A stretch of 64,000 nt of DNA from Candidatus Paracaedibacter acanthamoebae (GCF_000742835.1 NZ_CP008941.1:372001-436000); one strand, 5' to 3'; shown: positions 1 through 8,787, counted from the first letter of the stretch. The notes: generated from the sequence alone by a model not told the origin. A program made the numbers and translations.

Positions 1-123
1 GATAGCATTTTTGCTGACACAACGATGACCGTGGCTGCCATTGACCGTTTGGTTCATCATGCCACGATTATTGAGATTGTGTCAGAAAGTTACAGGCGCA
101 CCCATTGCCGGCACAATAAATAA
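1..123 (+). CDS. istB: IstB-like ATP-binding protein of IS21 (C-terminal fragment, cut by the window edge)
   Basis: Reading frame 1 is open from base 1 to a TAA at 121-123 and encodes 40 residues. The stretch DSIFADTTMTVAAIDRL followed by VHHATIIEI is the typical C-terminus of IstB, the AAA+ helper of IS21-family transposition. The gene is incomplete only because the window starts inside it, so its intactness upstream cannot be judged. It sits 89 bases from the inferred IS end. The identification rests on recall of the family's conserved C-terminus. Confidence 0.7.
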   Translation, partial: DSIFADTTMTVAAIDRLVHHATIIEIVSESYRRTHCRHNK

Positions 124-212
124 CTTAAAAGGAGAATTTTTATGACGACTAAGTAACCTCTATCACCGGTCATAATTTCTGACGCTCTCCGGTCTTAATT
201 TTTGTCGTTGCA
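1..212 (+). mobile_element. IS21-family element, right end only
   Basis: The first 212 bases are the right end of an IS21-family insertion sequence whose body lies outside the window. They hold the last codons of an IstB-type helper gene, then two related 20-base repeats (165-184 and 189-208, both built on CCGGTCnTAATTT) of the kind found as multiple subterminal repeats in IS21 elements. The end is placed at 212 because the family ends in CA and the LysR reading frame resumes just beyond. The boundary is inferred. Confidence 0.65.
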
Positions 213-524
213 TAGGCTGCTGATAAAAGGCGGGAGTGACAAAGTAAATGCGCCTTCCATACGGTCCGAAAGCCGTTGCATTTTCTTGATAGAAAGATCG
301 TATTGGTCAAGAATATTTTTGGATGTCTCAAAGAAAATCTTGCCTTTCTCCGTCAAAACAAGGTTTCGTCCCTTCTTCGTTAAAATTTGATGACCAACCT
401 CTTTCTCAAGGCTTTTAAGCAGTTTCGATATGGTAGAGGCCTTAACCCCTAATTTATCAGCAGCTTGACCGGTCGATCCCAAGGTAATGGTATAGTAGAA
501 AGCTAAGAGTTGATTGCGATCCAT
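213..524 (-). pseudogene. LysR-family regulator, truncated by IS21 after the DNA-binding domain
   Basis: From the ATG at 524 the frame encodes a classic LysR winged helix-turn-helix: MDRNQLLAFYYTI, then GQAADKLGVKASTISKLLKSLE with the usual wing at residues 45-60. After about 100 residues the frame runs into the IS21 end and stops within it, so the last few residues (CNDKN) come from the element. Normal LysR proteins are about 300 residues, so the whole effector-binding domain is missing. The protein could at most still bind DNA as a fragment. The promoter side is intact. Confidence 0.7.
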
Positions 525-717
525 GACACTCTGTCTTTTTTCAGGGTTTATATTAACTGTACCTTTTCGCTGGCGTGTTTACAAGATGGCCGCCGTCACC
601 TAAGAAAGAAGCCAATACATTCCTATAAAGAAATTATTTTTATTCTCCTAAAGATTAAAAGTCTTATCACTTACAATTTCTGCCCGTTCTATTGCTATTA
701 TACAAATTGCTGTTACC

Positions 718-747
718 TATAATAATGTGATATGTTCCAATTTGGAA
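718..747 (+). promoter_or_regulatory. Possible promoter and operator of the XRE operon
   Basis: A perfect -10-like TATAAT lies at 718-723 and a clean dyad TTCCAATTTGGAA at 735-747, 36 bases before the first XRE start codon. An operator just downstream of the -10 would suit autorepression by one of the two XRE proteins encoded downstream. The -35 candidate (TTGCTA at 692-697) has a long 20-base spacer, so the promoter call is weak. The dyad itself is directly visible; its function is inferred. Confidence 0.4.
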
Positions 748-783
748 TATATGTAATATTCTTAATTTAGAGAAAGATACATT

Positions 784-1137
784 ATGACCTTAACAAAGCA
801 TCAAAGAGCTAACACTACGCATGATCTGTATATTGCTAAGAAATTGCGTGAACGTCGACTAGCCCTGGGACTGAGTCAGCAACGGCTCGCACAGTTGTTA
901 GGCGTGAGTGCCAATCAACTGCACAAATATGAGAAAAATATCGATCGCGTTCCAGCGAGTCGGCTTTTGGAACTCAGACATTTTTTACAAGTTCCGCTGA
1001 ACTTTTTTTATGAAGATCGAGAAGATTTTTCTCCTCAAGGCAAAGAGGTGCAGATGATCTGTGTTAAGGAGAAAGAAAAAATTACTATTCGATTGTTGGT
1101 GGAAGAGGGAACACTCATGGATGTAAAGGCGTTATAA
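784..1137 (+). CDS. XRE-family helix-turn-helix regulator (first copy)
   Basis: A 117-residue DNA-binding protein. Residues about 18-75 form a Cro/C1-type HTH: IAKKLRERRLALGLSQQRLA is helices 1-2, and LLGVSANQLHKYEKN spans the recognition helix. The C-terminal third (after FFYED) is probably a dimerisation tail. It is the first gene of a four-gene unit on the plus strand and is a paralogue of the XRE gene at 1955, sharing length and the VP/VTPNFFFE-type motif that ends the HTH domain. It likely regulates its own operon through the dyad at 735-747. The targets are unknown. The domain assignment is secure; the role is inferred. Confidence 0.85.
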   Translation: MTLTKHQRANTTHDLYIAKKLRERRLALGLSQQRLAQLLGVSANQLHKYEKNIDRVPASRLLELRHFLQVPLNFFYEDREDFSPQGKEVQMICVKEKEKITIRLLVEEGTLMDVKAL

Positions 1138-1198
1138 AATGGCCAATTCCTTAGAAAAGTTAAACGGTCCATGGATAAATATTTAGAAAGGGTTGGTT

Positions 1199-1891
1199 AT
1201 GAATTTTGTTAATAAAAAAGCATTGCTGGAAAGATTAAAAACACATGTTTCCACCTGGCAGCAACAACAGTTGTTATTTTCTTATGATATTAAAGGAGAG
1301 GGAAGGTTATCAGATGCAACGTTAAGGCTGCATCAAAGGCAAACGGGCTTTTCTTTAACCGTATCAATGCACTTCTTAGAGGAGGCTTTGCAGGTAACTA
1401 ATTTCACCCTGCAAGAAGATGATCGGTTAGAGGATCAATGCCAGCCTCTCTATGATGCTGCTCTCATTGAATTGATGATCCAAAGCTTAATGCTTCTCTT
1501 CTTTTGTGCACAGAGTCTTCATAAAAACGAGATGTGTTTTATCTTATCAAATGAAGGAACCTTTCATTTTGATCTATTAAAAAGCTTATTTTCTTCAGTG
1601 CAACCTTGTCTGACGCGGCAGGGAAAATGCCAGATATTAACCTTGTCGCTTTGGCCGTCGGAAGCTGATCAATTTTGTTATTCTTTAGAGCACATTAAAA
1701 TTCAACTTCAGCATCAATTGTGGCGTTATCAAAAATCTGATTCCTTAGTAAGGCGTTACTTACAAAATGCTGATCGCCAAGCAGTGGATGTATTCAACAC
1801 ACATGGGAAAAACAATCCTAGGGAAACTGAATCCTCTGAAAAGAATGTCATCTCTTTTTCATCAGCTTTGAAAAGGAGAGCCGCTCTATAA
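1199..1891 (+). CDS. Hypothetical protein between two XRE genes
   Basis: A 230-residue protein that I do not recognise. The ATG at 1199 is preferred to an upstream TTG because AAAGG lies seven bases before it. There is no signal peptide. A hydrophobic stretch (LIELMIQSLMLLFFCAQSL) near residues 95-115 could be a buried helix or a single membrane segment. The C-terminus is polar and ends in a basic ALKRR. It lies 61 bases after the first XRE gene and 63 before the second, all on one strand, so it is probably co-transcribed with them. The conserved-looking sandwich between two XRE paralogues suggests it is the regulated or co-acting partner, but no function can be assigned. Confidence 0.6.
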   Translation: MNFVNKKALLERLKTHVSTWQQQQLLFSYDIKGEGRLSDATLRLHQRQTGFSLTVSMHFLEEALQVTNFTLQEDDRLEDQCQPLYDAALIELMIQSLMLLFFCAQSLHKNEMCFILSNEGTFHFDLLKSLFSSVQPCLTRQGKCQILTLSLWPSEADQFCYSLEHIKIQLQHQLWRYQKSDSLVRRYLQNADRQAVDVFNTHGKNNPRETESSEKNVISFSSALKRRAAL

Positions 1892-1954
1892 AAATCTAAT
1901 TCATTTTCTTCCATCAAATTTTATGTATTAAGAACGCGAAAAGGAATTCGTCAC

Positions 1955-2311
1955 ATGCCTCAATCTAAAACAGTACCCATAGAGGTTCATATGGGCCTGC
2001 AATTAAAGAAACGCCGCGAAGAGTTAAACCTAACTCAGCGGGATTTAGCTAAATTGATGAAAGTGACCCCGCAACTGGTATCTAAATATGAAACAGGGCA
2101 GGGTAAAATATTGCCCAATCGGCTTTATGATTTGTGTCAAATCTTAAGCGTGACACCAAATTTCTTTTTCGAAGGACTTAATGAAATCTCTCTAACGGAG
2201 GAAGAACAAAGCATTTGGCTGTCTTGCCAAAATTTGAAGGGGGAGGAAATTCAACTCAAGGTTGAAGAGTTGAGGGGAATCATTGCTGACGTTAAAGTGA
2301 AAGAAAGGTAG
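1955..2311 (+). CDS. XRE-family helix-turn-helix regulator (second copy)
   Basis: A 118-residue protein with a Cro/C1-type HTH at about residues 11-68: LKKRREELNLTQRDLAKLMK, then VTPQLVSKYETGQGKILP. It closes with the same VTPNFFFE segment as its paralogue at 784. The ATG at 1955 has an AAAAGGA ribosome site. It is followed after seven bases by the receiver-like gene at 2319, so the two are almost certainly co-translated. The C-terminal half is rich in Glu and Lys and may form a dimer helix. It may compete or dimerise with the first XRE protein; that is inference. Confidence 0.85.
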   Translation: MPQSKTVPIEVHMGLQLKKRREELNLTQRDLAKLMKVTPQLVSKYETGQGKILPNRLYDLCQILSVTPNFFFEGLNEISLTEEEQSIWLSCQNLKGEEIQLKVEELRGIIADVKVKER

Positions 2312-2318
2312 AGAAGCC

Positions 2319-3263
2319 ATGAATCATTTCCCATACTGTTTTTTCCCCACCTCTGTTTTAGAGATAGATTTTACGAATGATAAGTATAAGGTTAGCCAAT
2401 ACCTAAAAGATCAGTTCGTTGCCTTAGATAAAGATTTCTCTACTCCAGATGAAGCACTAATTTATCTAAATAAGGTTAATCAGCGGCCATTATTCTTTCA
2501 TCGTTTGATTGATCAGGGTCTTACCCCAATTGATATAAGTAGTGTCAACTATTTGTATGAGGAGATTTATAACCCCACCCGCTATGAAACAGTCTCCTGT
2601 ATTATTTGTCGAGGTGAAGAATTGGATGACCAGATAGGCGGATTTCTTAAAGACATAGAAGAGTTAAGGATTAAAAAAATCCTCTTAACAGAAAGGAAGA
2701 ATGAAACCTTAGCGATTCAAGCTTTTAACAATGGACTGATTGACTTTTACGTTTGTCAGCAAGACTCTAATGCTTTTCAACTTTTGGAGCAATATATTGA
2801 GCAAGGTCAGCAGGCTTATTTTCAAGAGATTATCAATGATCAGATTTCGACTCTTATAAAAGAGGGGCAAGCCAATAGAGAGGGTCAAATCCTTCAGGAT
2901 GCTACTTTTATCAGCTACGTTCAAACACTGATTCAGAGAGAAAAAATTACGGAGTACTATTTACTGGATGTTAGTGGAAGCTTCCTTTTCCTCAATGACC
3001 AAGGCCGAGCGAGTGTGCTGTTTGTGTTTAATAATGAACAGTTTAAGCAATACTGCCAGGAAGTTGATCAGCTTTTAGATCAAGGCTATCCTTTTTCTCC
3101 TTTCACTAAAGAAGGGCTAAGGGCACGGCACAAAACAGTCTGTTTTCCTTTTATTAACGCTCAAGCGATATCAGATTTGAACCGGTATGTAGCACCTGTT
3201 CAAGTGCTGCAAGGACAACAACGATATTACATTGCTTATAATTCAGATATTGATTATTTATAG
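2319..3263 (+). CDS. Degenerate receiver-like protein
   Basis: A 314-residue protein. Residues about 12-155 follow the layout of a long receiver-domain family: a VLEID strand, FSTPDEALIYLN, an EEIYNPTRY segment, then KKILLT and the AFNNGLID helix. In the active family the strand after the NP.R segment carries a DYDMP phosphoacceptor; here that place reads CRGEELDD, and the conserved Lys after GLID is replaced (FYVCQQ). It therefore looks like a pseudo-receiver that cannot be phosphorylated in the normal way. Residues about 195-310 form a second domain with a strand-rich YYLLDVSGSFLFLND region that resembles a PAS-like sensor. It is coupled to the upstream XRE gene (7-base gap). The output is unknown. 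Confidence 0.6.
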   Translation: MNHFPYCFFPTSVLEIDFTNDKYKVSQYLKDQFVALDKDFSTPDEALIYLNKVNQRPLFFHRLIDQGLTPIDISSVNYLYEEIYNPTRYETVSCIICRGEELDDQIGGFLKDIEELRIKKILLTERKNETLAIQAFNNGLIDFYVCQQDSNAFQLLEQYIEQGQQAYFQEIINDQISTLIKEGQANREGQILQDATFISYVQTLIQREKITEYYLLDVSGSFLFLNDQGRASVLFVFNNEQFKQYCQEVDQLLDQGYPFSPFTKEGLRARHKTVCFPFINAQAISDLNRYVAPVQVLQGQQRYYIAYNSDIDYL

Positions 3264-3422
3264 AGATTTATGGAAAGAGATAAAGAAGTTTCTTTAATAG
3301 GATTTGTCTATACTTGTGAATTATGGATTAAATCTTTCCTAGATTAGTGGTATAGGCTGGCTAGATTTAGGCTGAAAAAAATCTATTCTGAGATTGAACC
3401 ATTAATATTTCTACAAATTAGC

Positions 3423-3986
3423 TTAGCTCAAAGAAGCAATTCTTTCCCTTTCTTTTTGGCTGAGGTTCGGCCATGCTTTTGAGAGCATTGCGCCTGCATG
3501 CAAACGGATTCCCATCTGCTCGTTGATGGGTGGAAATAAATAATGAACCATTCCACCTCCTATAAGCCCGCCAAGAAAAGTTGAGAGCAAAATCAGGATT
3601 ACAGTAAATCTAGAAAAGAATCTGACATTGCTGCTAGAATTGGATAAGTCAAGCTCTATGGCAGCGGAAGTCATTTGTAATTTAGAAAGAGCTTTGTTAA
3701 GTTCGCTTGATGCAGATTCAGCAATATGTATACTGACTTCTTGAGCAATCATCTTTCCCATTATTTTTGATTCATTTTGAAGGGTTGTCTGTATTTTCTC
3801 TGCTTGTCTTTTCAAGATTTCCAGGTAATCTTTAAACTCCTTTGCGGCAAGATTGACTTGCCCAACAGAAGTTGCGATTAACTGGCTTTCTTGAGAAAGC
3901 TTTGAATGCAATCCGTTAATTAAAAATAAGGCATTAGTCAGGTCCTGAATGTGATCTGATTGTATTTTTTCTGCGAGATCCGTCAT
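3423..3986 (-). CDS. Membrane-anchored coiled-coil protein of the conjugation module
   Basis: A 187-residue protein with a long helical, Gln/Lys/Glu-rich N-terminal region (residues 10-120, probable coiled coil), one strong membrane segment at about 125-150 (VILILLSTFLGGLIGGGMV) and a short C-terminal tail. The start lies nine bases after the traA stop, so it is the distal gene of the traA transcript. Small membrane coiled-coil proteins encoded beside MobA/TraA relaxases often help mobilisation (MbeB/MobB-like), which is the likeliest role here, but there is no diagnostic motif. Confidence 0.5.
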   Translation of the reverse strand: MTDLAEKIQSDHIQDLTNALFLINGLHSKLSQESQLIATSVGQVNLAAKEFKDYLEILKRQAEKIQTTLQNESKIMGKMIAQEVSIHIAESASSELNKALSKLQMTSAAIELDLSNSSSNVRFFSRFTVILILLSTFLGGLIGGGMVHYLFPPINEQMGIRLHAGAMLSKAWPNLSQKERERIASLS

Positions 3987-3995
3987 CTTCTCTCC

Positions 3996-6737
3996 TTACC
4001 GGCTTACATCAATGTTTTTGTTTAGGGGTGGGATAATCGTTTGTTCTTTACTGCCAATCATCCGGTCAATATTCGTTTTAACTTCAGGATTTATCTGGGT
4101 TAAATAGGTCATAGCACTCGTGTTTTTAGCGAACTCAGCAACAGTTTTTTCGAAATCAGCTTTTTGAGATGGTGTTAACTGATTAGCAGTTAATGCCTTG
4201 CTGTAGGTATCATATTCCTTGAGAAGCTCGGTAGTTTGAGTTTCGATTGGTGATGTTGGTGGAACTGTACTATCCCTACCATATTTTTCCATAAACTGAG
4301 TCATAGCCTTTTCAAACTCACCAAGGCTTTTGCCCGTAGCTTGTTGCATCTGGCGGTCAGCCTGTTCTTTAAATAATTCATCGATAGACAGTGCTGTTTT
4401 TACTGGCTCTGAGTGAATAGAGCTTTCTAGCGATTTAAGTTGATAGAATTCATCATTTCTATGAAACGTATCCTTGATTGATGTCACTACATCATTGAGC
4501 TTATCAGCTATTTTACTTAAAGGTGTGTTCTGATTTTGGGTGACTTTATGGAGCTGGGCTGCTGTCATAAACTCCAGGGAAGAAATCTTGCGAGAATCCC
4601 GAGAAACTTGGGAAACGAGGTGATCCAAAGACTTAGTGTCGTCAGTATTCACGAAAACCTTCAGTGTTTCGGACTGGCGTGATAAGGCCACATAGCTTAG
4701 TTTCTGATTTGATGATTTATCATGCAGCACATAAACTTCTTCAATTGTCTTTCCCTGGGATTTGTAGATGGTACTAGCATAACCAAGTTTAAGACCTTGA
4801 TATTTACTGGGATCAAAGGTAAGTTCTTGACCATTATCCAGCTTTACAGCACAAGTATTTTTGCTAATCTTAGATATAGTCCCCAGGGAGCCGCTTTTAA
4901 CACCCACATCCTTGTCTGTCAAAGTAAAAGCGACTCGCTCCCCTTTTGCAAAAACCTCTCGACCTCGTTGGGTTTGGATTTCGTAGCCTATAGAGTCAAC
5001 GTCCCCCTTAATAAGCCTGGTTTCACGAATAGCTCTGTTAAGAGCATCAACATCCGTGTTCTTGTTTGCCAGGATTAATCGGCTTTTCTCAGGCTGCTTC
5101 TCATAACTCTGAGCCCAGTCAGAAACAAGCGAGGCCATAGACTCTTCTTTAGTTTCTTGCCAGTTGATTGCTTTAGCCTCGTTTAATGTTTCGATTGCTT
5201 GCCGGTAAGCCCCATCTCCTAATTGCTCACTAACATTTTTCTGCCAATCCACTTTTTGCCTTCTGACCTCTTTCAAGGTGGCACTACCATAGGTGGTTAC
5301 CAAAGACTCAAACATCCCACCACGTTCCACAGACGACAGCTGTCTCGTGTCACCAAACAGAACGACTTTGGCATTTTTTTCTTTGGCAGCGTGAAGCAGT
5401 TCGACAAACACACTGTTGCCAATCATACCAGCTTCATCGATCATCAATACGCTATTCTTAGTGATAGAAGCTTTTCCATTTTTGAGGTCAAACAAAAACT
5501 TGTGCACTGTTGAAGCCGATTGAAAACCATCTTTTTCCATATCTCCGGCAACCAAATGCGTCGGCGCTAGCCCCCGAACGTTTGTTCCTGATCGTTCATA
5601 ACCTTCTCGAATCGCGTTCATGGTGTAGGATTTACCCGTTCCGGCCCTTCCCTGGACAATAGCTAATCCTTTGGTTTCACCAAACACATGCCTTACAGCA
5701 GCTTCCTGCTCCGATGATAAGCCCTTTTCAGCAGCTAAATTATCTGCTAGTTGTGGCTTAATTGTTCTAGAACTCCCTTCATTTACTCTGGCGGCAAACC
5801 TCATCAATTTCTCTTCCTCGGCCCGGACTTGTTTTGTGGTAAATAAACCGAGACTAGATTGAGAGAGTTTGTCATAGAGAGCAATAATAGATTTATGGGC
5901 GAAAATCTTATTTCTCAATGCATCCCGATCTGTCGCCTCCCCAAACTTTTCCAAAAGGCGATTGACATCCTTTTCGCTAAACACAGAGGATTTTTCTGTT
6001 AGTTTTCGGATGATTTCTCTGGGATTGTGAACAGCTTCCTCATTGGCTTGTTTTAAGAGTTCTGCCCTTGCGACAACACCTGTTAAATGACCCCGCATGC
6101 GCACTGGCCCCATATGAACCTGGGCAACAAGGCTGGTTGTCTCTACTTCTAAATCGTACCCTTTTTCTTTAAAATAAGAATTCTGGATTTGTGCCCAAAT
6201 ATCACCCGGATTTTGCTCTTCTTTGATATATCCTTTTCGAATGCTAGGATCTGTTTCCCTGGCTTTATAAGCTGCCAGACTCTTGCCATCTAGATTAAAT
6301 CCACGAGTTGTCACTAGGAGGTGGGCATGCCAGTTATTCTCACCATCATGAGGAGCATGAATATCAACCTGCACACCAAGTCCTTTTGAGACGAATAGGG
6401 CATGAGCGTACCGACGAGTTAATTCAATTCGATCTTCATGCGTAATAATTTTATCATCCGGCAAAGCAATGACAGATTCTTTGGCGACCTGACTATCTTT
6501 GCGTCGTTCGGCATGCTCTGCGGTGTTCCATAAATAGGAACTGTCTTTAAACTTCTTAGAAACACCTTCTGGCAACAGGATTTCATGGTGGAAGAGATCT
6601 AGTTTTGAATTCCAATTAAAAACTTCTCCTGTTCGTTCACAAGTAATCCTTGATCTTTCATTATAGGCTGCTTTTCGACAAGCATTTCCACCCATACTCC
6701 GAGATACATATTCGATTCTTGCAAACTGGATTGCCAT
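3996..6737 (-). CDS. traA: Ti-type conjugative relaxase-helicase TraA
   Basis: A 913-residue bifunctional conjugation enzyme that nicks oriT and unwinds the transferred strand. Residues 1-230 are the MobA/MobL relaxase domain, with candidate catalytic tyrosines Y10 and Y25 and the metal-binding pattern HAPHDGENNWHAHLL (H127, H137, H139). Residues about 330-720 are a RecD-like helicase with Walker A GRAGTGKS (363-370), Walker B LMIDEAG (431-437) and a late motif YKSQGKTIEEV. The last 200 residues are helical and poorly conserved, as in other TraA proteins. Ti-plasmid TraA is about 1,100 residues, so this one is shorter at the C-terminus. The frame is intact. It is divergent from traD, and the probable oriT lies between them. 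Confidence 0.92.
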   Translation of the reverse strand: MAIQFARIEYVSRSMGGNACRKAAYNERSRITCERTGEVFNWNSKLDLFHHEILLPEGVSKKFKDSSYLWNTAEHAERRKDSQVAKESVIALPDDKIITHEDRIELTRRYAHALFVSKGLGVQVDIHAPHDGENNWHAHLLVTTRGFNLDGKSLAAYKARETDPSIRKGYIKEEQNPGDIWAQIQNSYFKEKGYDLEVETTSLVAQVHMGPVRMRGHLTGVVARAELLKQANEEAVHNPREIIRKLTEKSSVFSEKDVNRLLEKFGEATDRDALRNKIFAHKSIIALYDKLSQSSLGLFTTKQVRAEEEKLMRFAARVNEGSSRTIKPQLADNLAAEKGLSSEQEAAVRHVFGETKGLAIVQGRAGTGKSYTMNAIREGYERSGTNVRGLAPTHLVAGDMEKDGFQSASTVHKFLFDLKNGKASITKNSVLMIDEAGMIGNSVFVELLHAAKEKNAKVVLFGDTRQLSSVERGGMFESLVTTYGSATLKEVRRQKVDWQKNVSEQLGDGAYRQAIETLNEAKAINWQETKEESMASLVSDWAQSYEKQPEKSRLILANKNTDVDALNRAIRETRLIKGDVDSIGYEIQTQRGREVFAKGERVAFTLTDKDVGVKSGSLGTISKISKNTCAVKLDNGQELTFDPSKYQGLKLGYASTIYKSQGKTIEEVYVLHDKSSNQKLSYVALSRQSETLKVFVNTDDTKSLDHLVSQVSRDSRKISSLEFMTAAQLHKVTQNQNTPLSKIADKLNDVVTSIKDTFHRNDEFYQLKSLESSIHSEPVKTALSIDELFKEQADRQMQQATGKSLGEFEKAMTQFMEKYGRDSTVPPTSPIETQTTELLKEYDTYSKALTANQLTPSQKADFEKTVAEFAKNTSAMTYLTQINPEVKTNIDRMIGSKEQTIIPPLNKNIDVSR

Positions 6738-6796
6738 TTAGAGTGGTAAGATTTTAAAAATTAATTTTAAGCATATTTTTATGGTAATGAAAACGC

Positions 6797-6830
6797 GCGT
6801 TGCTTGCAACGCATATTGCGTACTCCTAGA
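6797..6830 (+). other. oriT: Candidate oriT (hairpin plus nic-like site)
   Basis: Between the divergent traA and traD genes lies a perfect inverted repeat GCGTTGC-TT-GCAACGC (6797-6812), followed at once by ATATTGCGTACTCCT (6813-6827). In Ti plasmids and RSF1010-type (MOBQ) plasmids a hairpin is followed by a nic site of the form AATTGCG/CCCT or AAGTGCG/CCCT. The match of TTGCG and of the spacing is good, with T-A replacing the first C-C after the presumed nick (after G6820). The Ti oriT also sits between divergent traA and traCDG operons. Confidence 0.6.
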
Positions 6831-6929
6831 TCGCTCTGCTCTTATCCATAATTTATGGATTTATTTTTTATTTTCTTATCCTTTTAATCCATATACAATA
6901 ATCTCATGATTGAGGTTAGGAGCTGACAT

Positions 6930-7394
6930 ATGAGTAAAATTGAAGAGAAGAAGAAAATCCTTCAGCAGAAAATCAACCGGCTAAAAGAAAAAGAGGCTAA
7001 AGTAAAACTGGAGGAACGAAAGCAACGAACACGCCGACTTATTGAGCTTGGCGGGTTGGTTGAAAAGGCTACATTATCTGATTTAACAGTAACCCAACTT
7101 TTTGGCGCTCTTCTAAAAATTAAGGATCAATCTAATGACATTGAAATTCTCGATCAATGGGCAAAGGACGGAGAGATCGCTTTTAATAAAAATAAAGGGA
7201 TGATGGAAAATGAGAAGCCGATTACCCTTAAGTTCCCCTCAGAACCGGATGCGTCTGTTCGTAAAAAATTGAGATCATTTGGAATGCGATGGAATTCTGT
7301 TCGAAAAGAATGGGAAGGTATTGCTGATCCTGAGGTCATTAAAATGAATCTAGGTGATATTGAAATGCTTTTGCAGGAAATTGCCGCTGCCTAA
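6930..7394 (+). CDS. traD: TraD-family conjugal transfer protein with C-terminal extension
   Basis: A 154-residue protein. Residues 1-75 match the small Ti-type TraC/TraD relaxosome family: a charged N-terminal helix (KKKILQQKINRLKEKEAKVK), then RKQRTRRLIELGGLVEKA and LFGALLKI. Residues about 90-150 form an added domain with KLRSFGMRWNSVRKEWEG, a pattern also seen in other relaxosome accessory proteins of intracellular bacteria. Ti TraD is only about 70 residues, so this is a longer form. It is divergent from traA. It probably assists relaxosome assembly at the adjacent oriT candidate. No coupling protein (TraG) or mating-pair gene follows, so the module is incomplete here. Confidence 0.75.
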   Translation: MSKIEEKKKILQQKINRLKEKEAKVKLEERKQRTRRLIELGGLVEKATLSDLTVTQLFGALLKIKDQSNDIEILDQWAKDGEIAFNKNKGMMENEKPITLKFPSEPDASVRKKLRSFGMRWNSVRKEWEGIADPEVIKMNLGDIEMLLQEIAAA

Positions 7395-7751
7395 ACTGTT
7401 ATTCACTACTTATCAAAAGATAAAAGATTTTTATAAAACATTGTTGCTGTACCTCATTATAAATCTTGTGGATATAATTGAGCATTTCCACATTTTTGTC
7501 CGTCAGGCATTCACCTGTAGTCAACAATACGGTAAGTGTAGGTGATAGCTTTAGCTGCTACCTAATAGTCTTACATGAATTTTTATGCCCCATACCATTT
7601 GGGCCTATCTTTCCTGTTAAGAATATCGAGCGCGGCAGCTGAAGTCACTGTTTGTATATCAGAAGTATTTTTCTTTGCTCAAATGGTGACAATTTGGAGA
7701 CAATGTATTTTTAGACGTAGAAGAAAAAACCTTAAAACCCAATGATTCCTA
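7395..7751. other. Gap between traD and tRNA-Thr
   Basis: This 357-base AT-rich stretch holds no convincing gene. A 63-codon frame at 7354-7545 overlaps traD and has no ribosome site. As it joins the conjugation module to the 3' end of a tRNA gene, it is where an attachment site or integrase remnant would be expected. No integrase motif or copy of the tRNA end was seen. Confidence 0.5.
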
Positions 7752-7827
<76 letters not shown>

Positions 7828-7969
7828 AATACATAAAAGCTATCAAATTTGTGGCTTCTGTCAATAGGGATGTTTACAATCGAGCCCCCATAAAATTTAT
7901 TACTTTTCTGTACTTTTCAGGCGCAGTCTGGTATTGTAACAAAAAATTGATAGTAAAAAAGAAAGAGTT

Positions 7970-8332
7970 ATGGCCTCTACCTTAGAATCTTCCCTAGACC
8001 TTAAAGAGTTTGCCCTTAAAATCTTAGATGACAAAAAAGCTGAACAAGTTGTTACCATTGACTTAAAAGGTAAATCTTCTATTGCTGATTATTTGTTGAT
8101 TGCAACAGGTAATTCGGGTCGTCAAGTGGGCGCCTTGGCCGAAAATTTACATCGTGAATTTAAAGGAATTGGCATTCAGTCGCGTGTTGAGGGAATCCCT
8201 CAATGTGATTGGGTTATTGTTGATGCGGGAGATATTATTGTTCACGTGTTCCGTCCCGAAGTTCGCAGTTTTTACAATTTAGAAAAAATGTGGGGCGTGG
8301 AAGTTCCTGTAGCAGCTGCAAAATTTGAATGA
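7970..8332 (+). CDS. rsfS: Ribosomal silencing factor RsfS
   Basis: A 120-residue RsfS/Iojap protein that binds L14 and blocks joining of the ribosomal subunits under starvation. The family signature is clear: DLKGKSSIADYLLIATGNSGRQ, then the ending VHVFRPEVRSFYNLEKMW. Length is normal. The ATG at 7970 has a GAAAGAG ribosome site. Its last four bases overlap the rlmH start (ATGA), the usual rsfS-rlmH pair. In many alphaproteobacteria nadD lies just upstream; here a tRNA is found instead. Confidence 0.95.
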   Translation: MASTLESSLDLKEFALKILDDKKAEQVVTIDLKGKSSIADYLLIATGNSGRQVGALAENLHREFKGIGIQSRVEGIPQCDWVIVDAGDIIVHVFRPEVRSFYNLEKMWGVEVPVAAAKFE

Positions 8333-8787
8333 AGATTCGTCTAATTTGTGTGGGGATTTTGAAAAAATCACCAGAACTCAGCTTAATAGAAGAATACCTT
8401 AAACGAAGTCGATGGAAAATCGAGCTAAAAGAACTACCCAGCCGGTCAGATCTAACTGGTGATACCCTTAAACAGTTTGAAGCGGAACAAATTCAGTCCT
8501 TTATTCCTGAGGCCACACCCCTCATTGTCTTAGATGAACGTGGCAGCACACTCACTAGTCGTGACTTTGCAGAATTATTTCAAGATTTCCAGAATACTGG
8601 TCATTCTCAAGTTGCCATTTGTATTGGCGGTGCCGATGGCTTACATCAGTCCGTCCGGGATCGAGCCTCTAAAATTATTAGCTTCGGTAAATTGACTTGG
8701 CCCCATATGCTTGTCCGCGTGATGATTATGGAGCAGTTGTATCGGGCCCAACAAATCTTAGCCGGTCATCCTTATCATCGAGATTAA
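8329..8787 (+). CDS. rlmH: 23S rRNA pseudouridine-1915 N3-methyltransferase RlmH
   Basis: A 152-residue SPOUT-class methyltransferase that modifies pseudouridine 1915 in helix 69 of 23S rRNA. The SAM-binding knot is visible: LIVLDERGSTLTSRDFAE, CIGGADGLHQSVRDRA and the C-terminal EQLYRAQQILAGHPYHR. Length fits the family (about 155). It is translationally coupled to rsfS. An imperfect dyad follows the stop at 8789-8809 but lacks a clear T run, so termination there is uncertain. Confidence 0.96.
   Translation: MKIRLICVGILKKSPELSLIEEYLKRSRWKIELKELPSRSDLTGDTLKQFEAEQIQSFIPEATPLIVLDERGSTLTSRDFAELFQDFQNTGHSQVAICIGGADGLHQSVRDRASKIISFGKLTWPHMLVRVMIMEQLYRAQQILAGHPYHRD

Noticed and set aside
510-722. 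70-codon frame between the LysR remnant and the XRE operon
   Set aside because: No ribosome site or domain; overlaps the LysR 5' end and the promoter region.
4722-5862. Plus-strand frames inside traA
   Set aside because: Shadows of the traA gene on the other strand, with low-complexity products.
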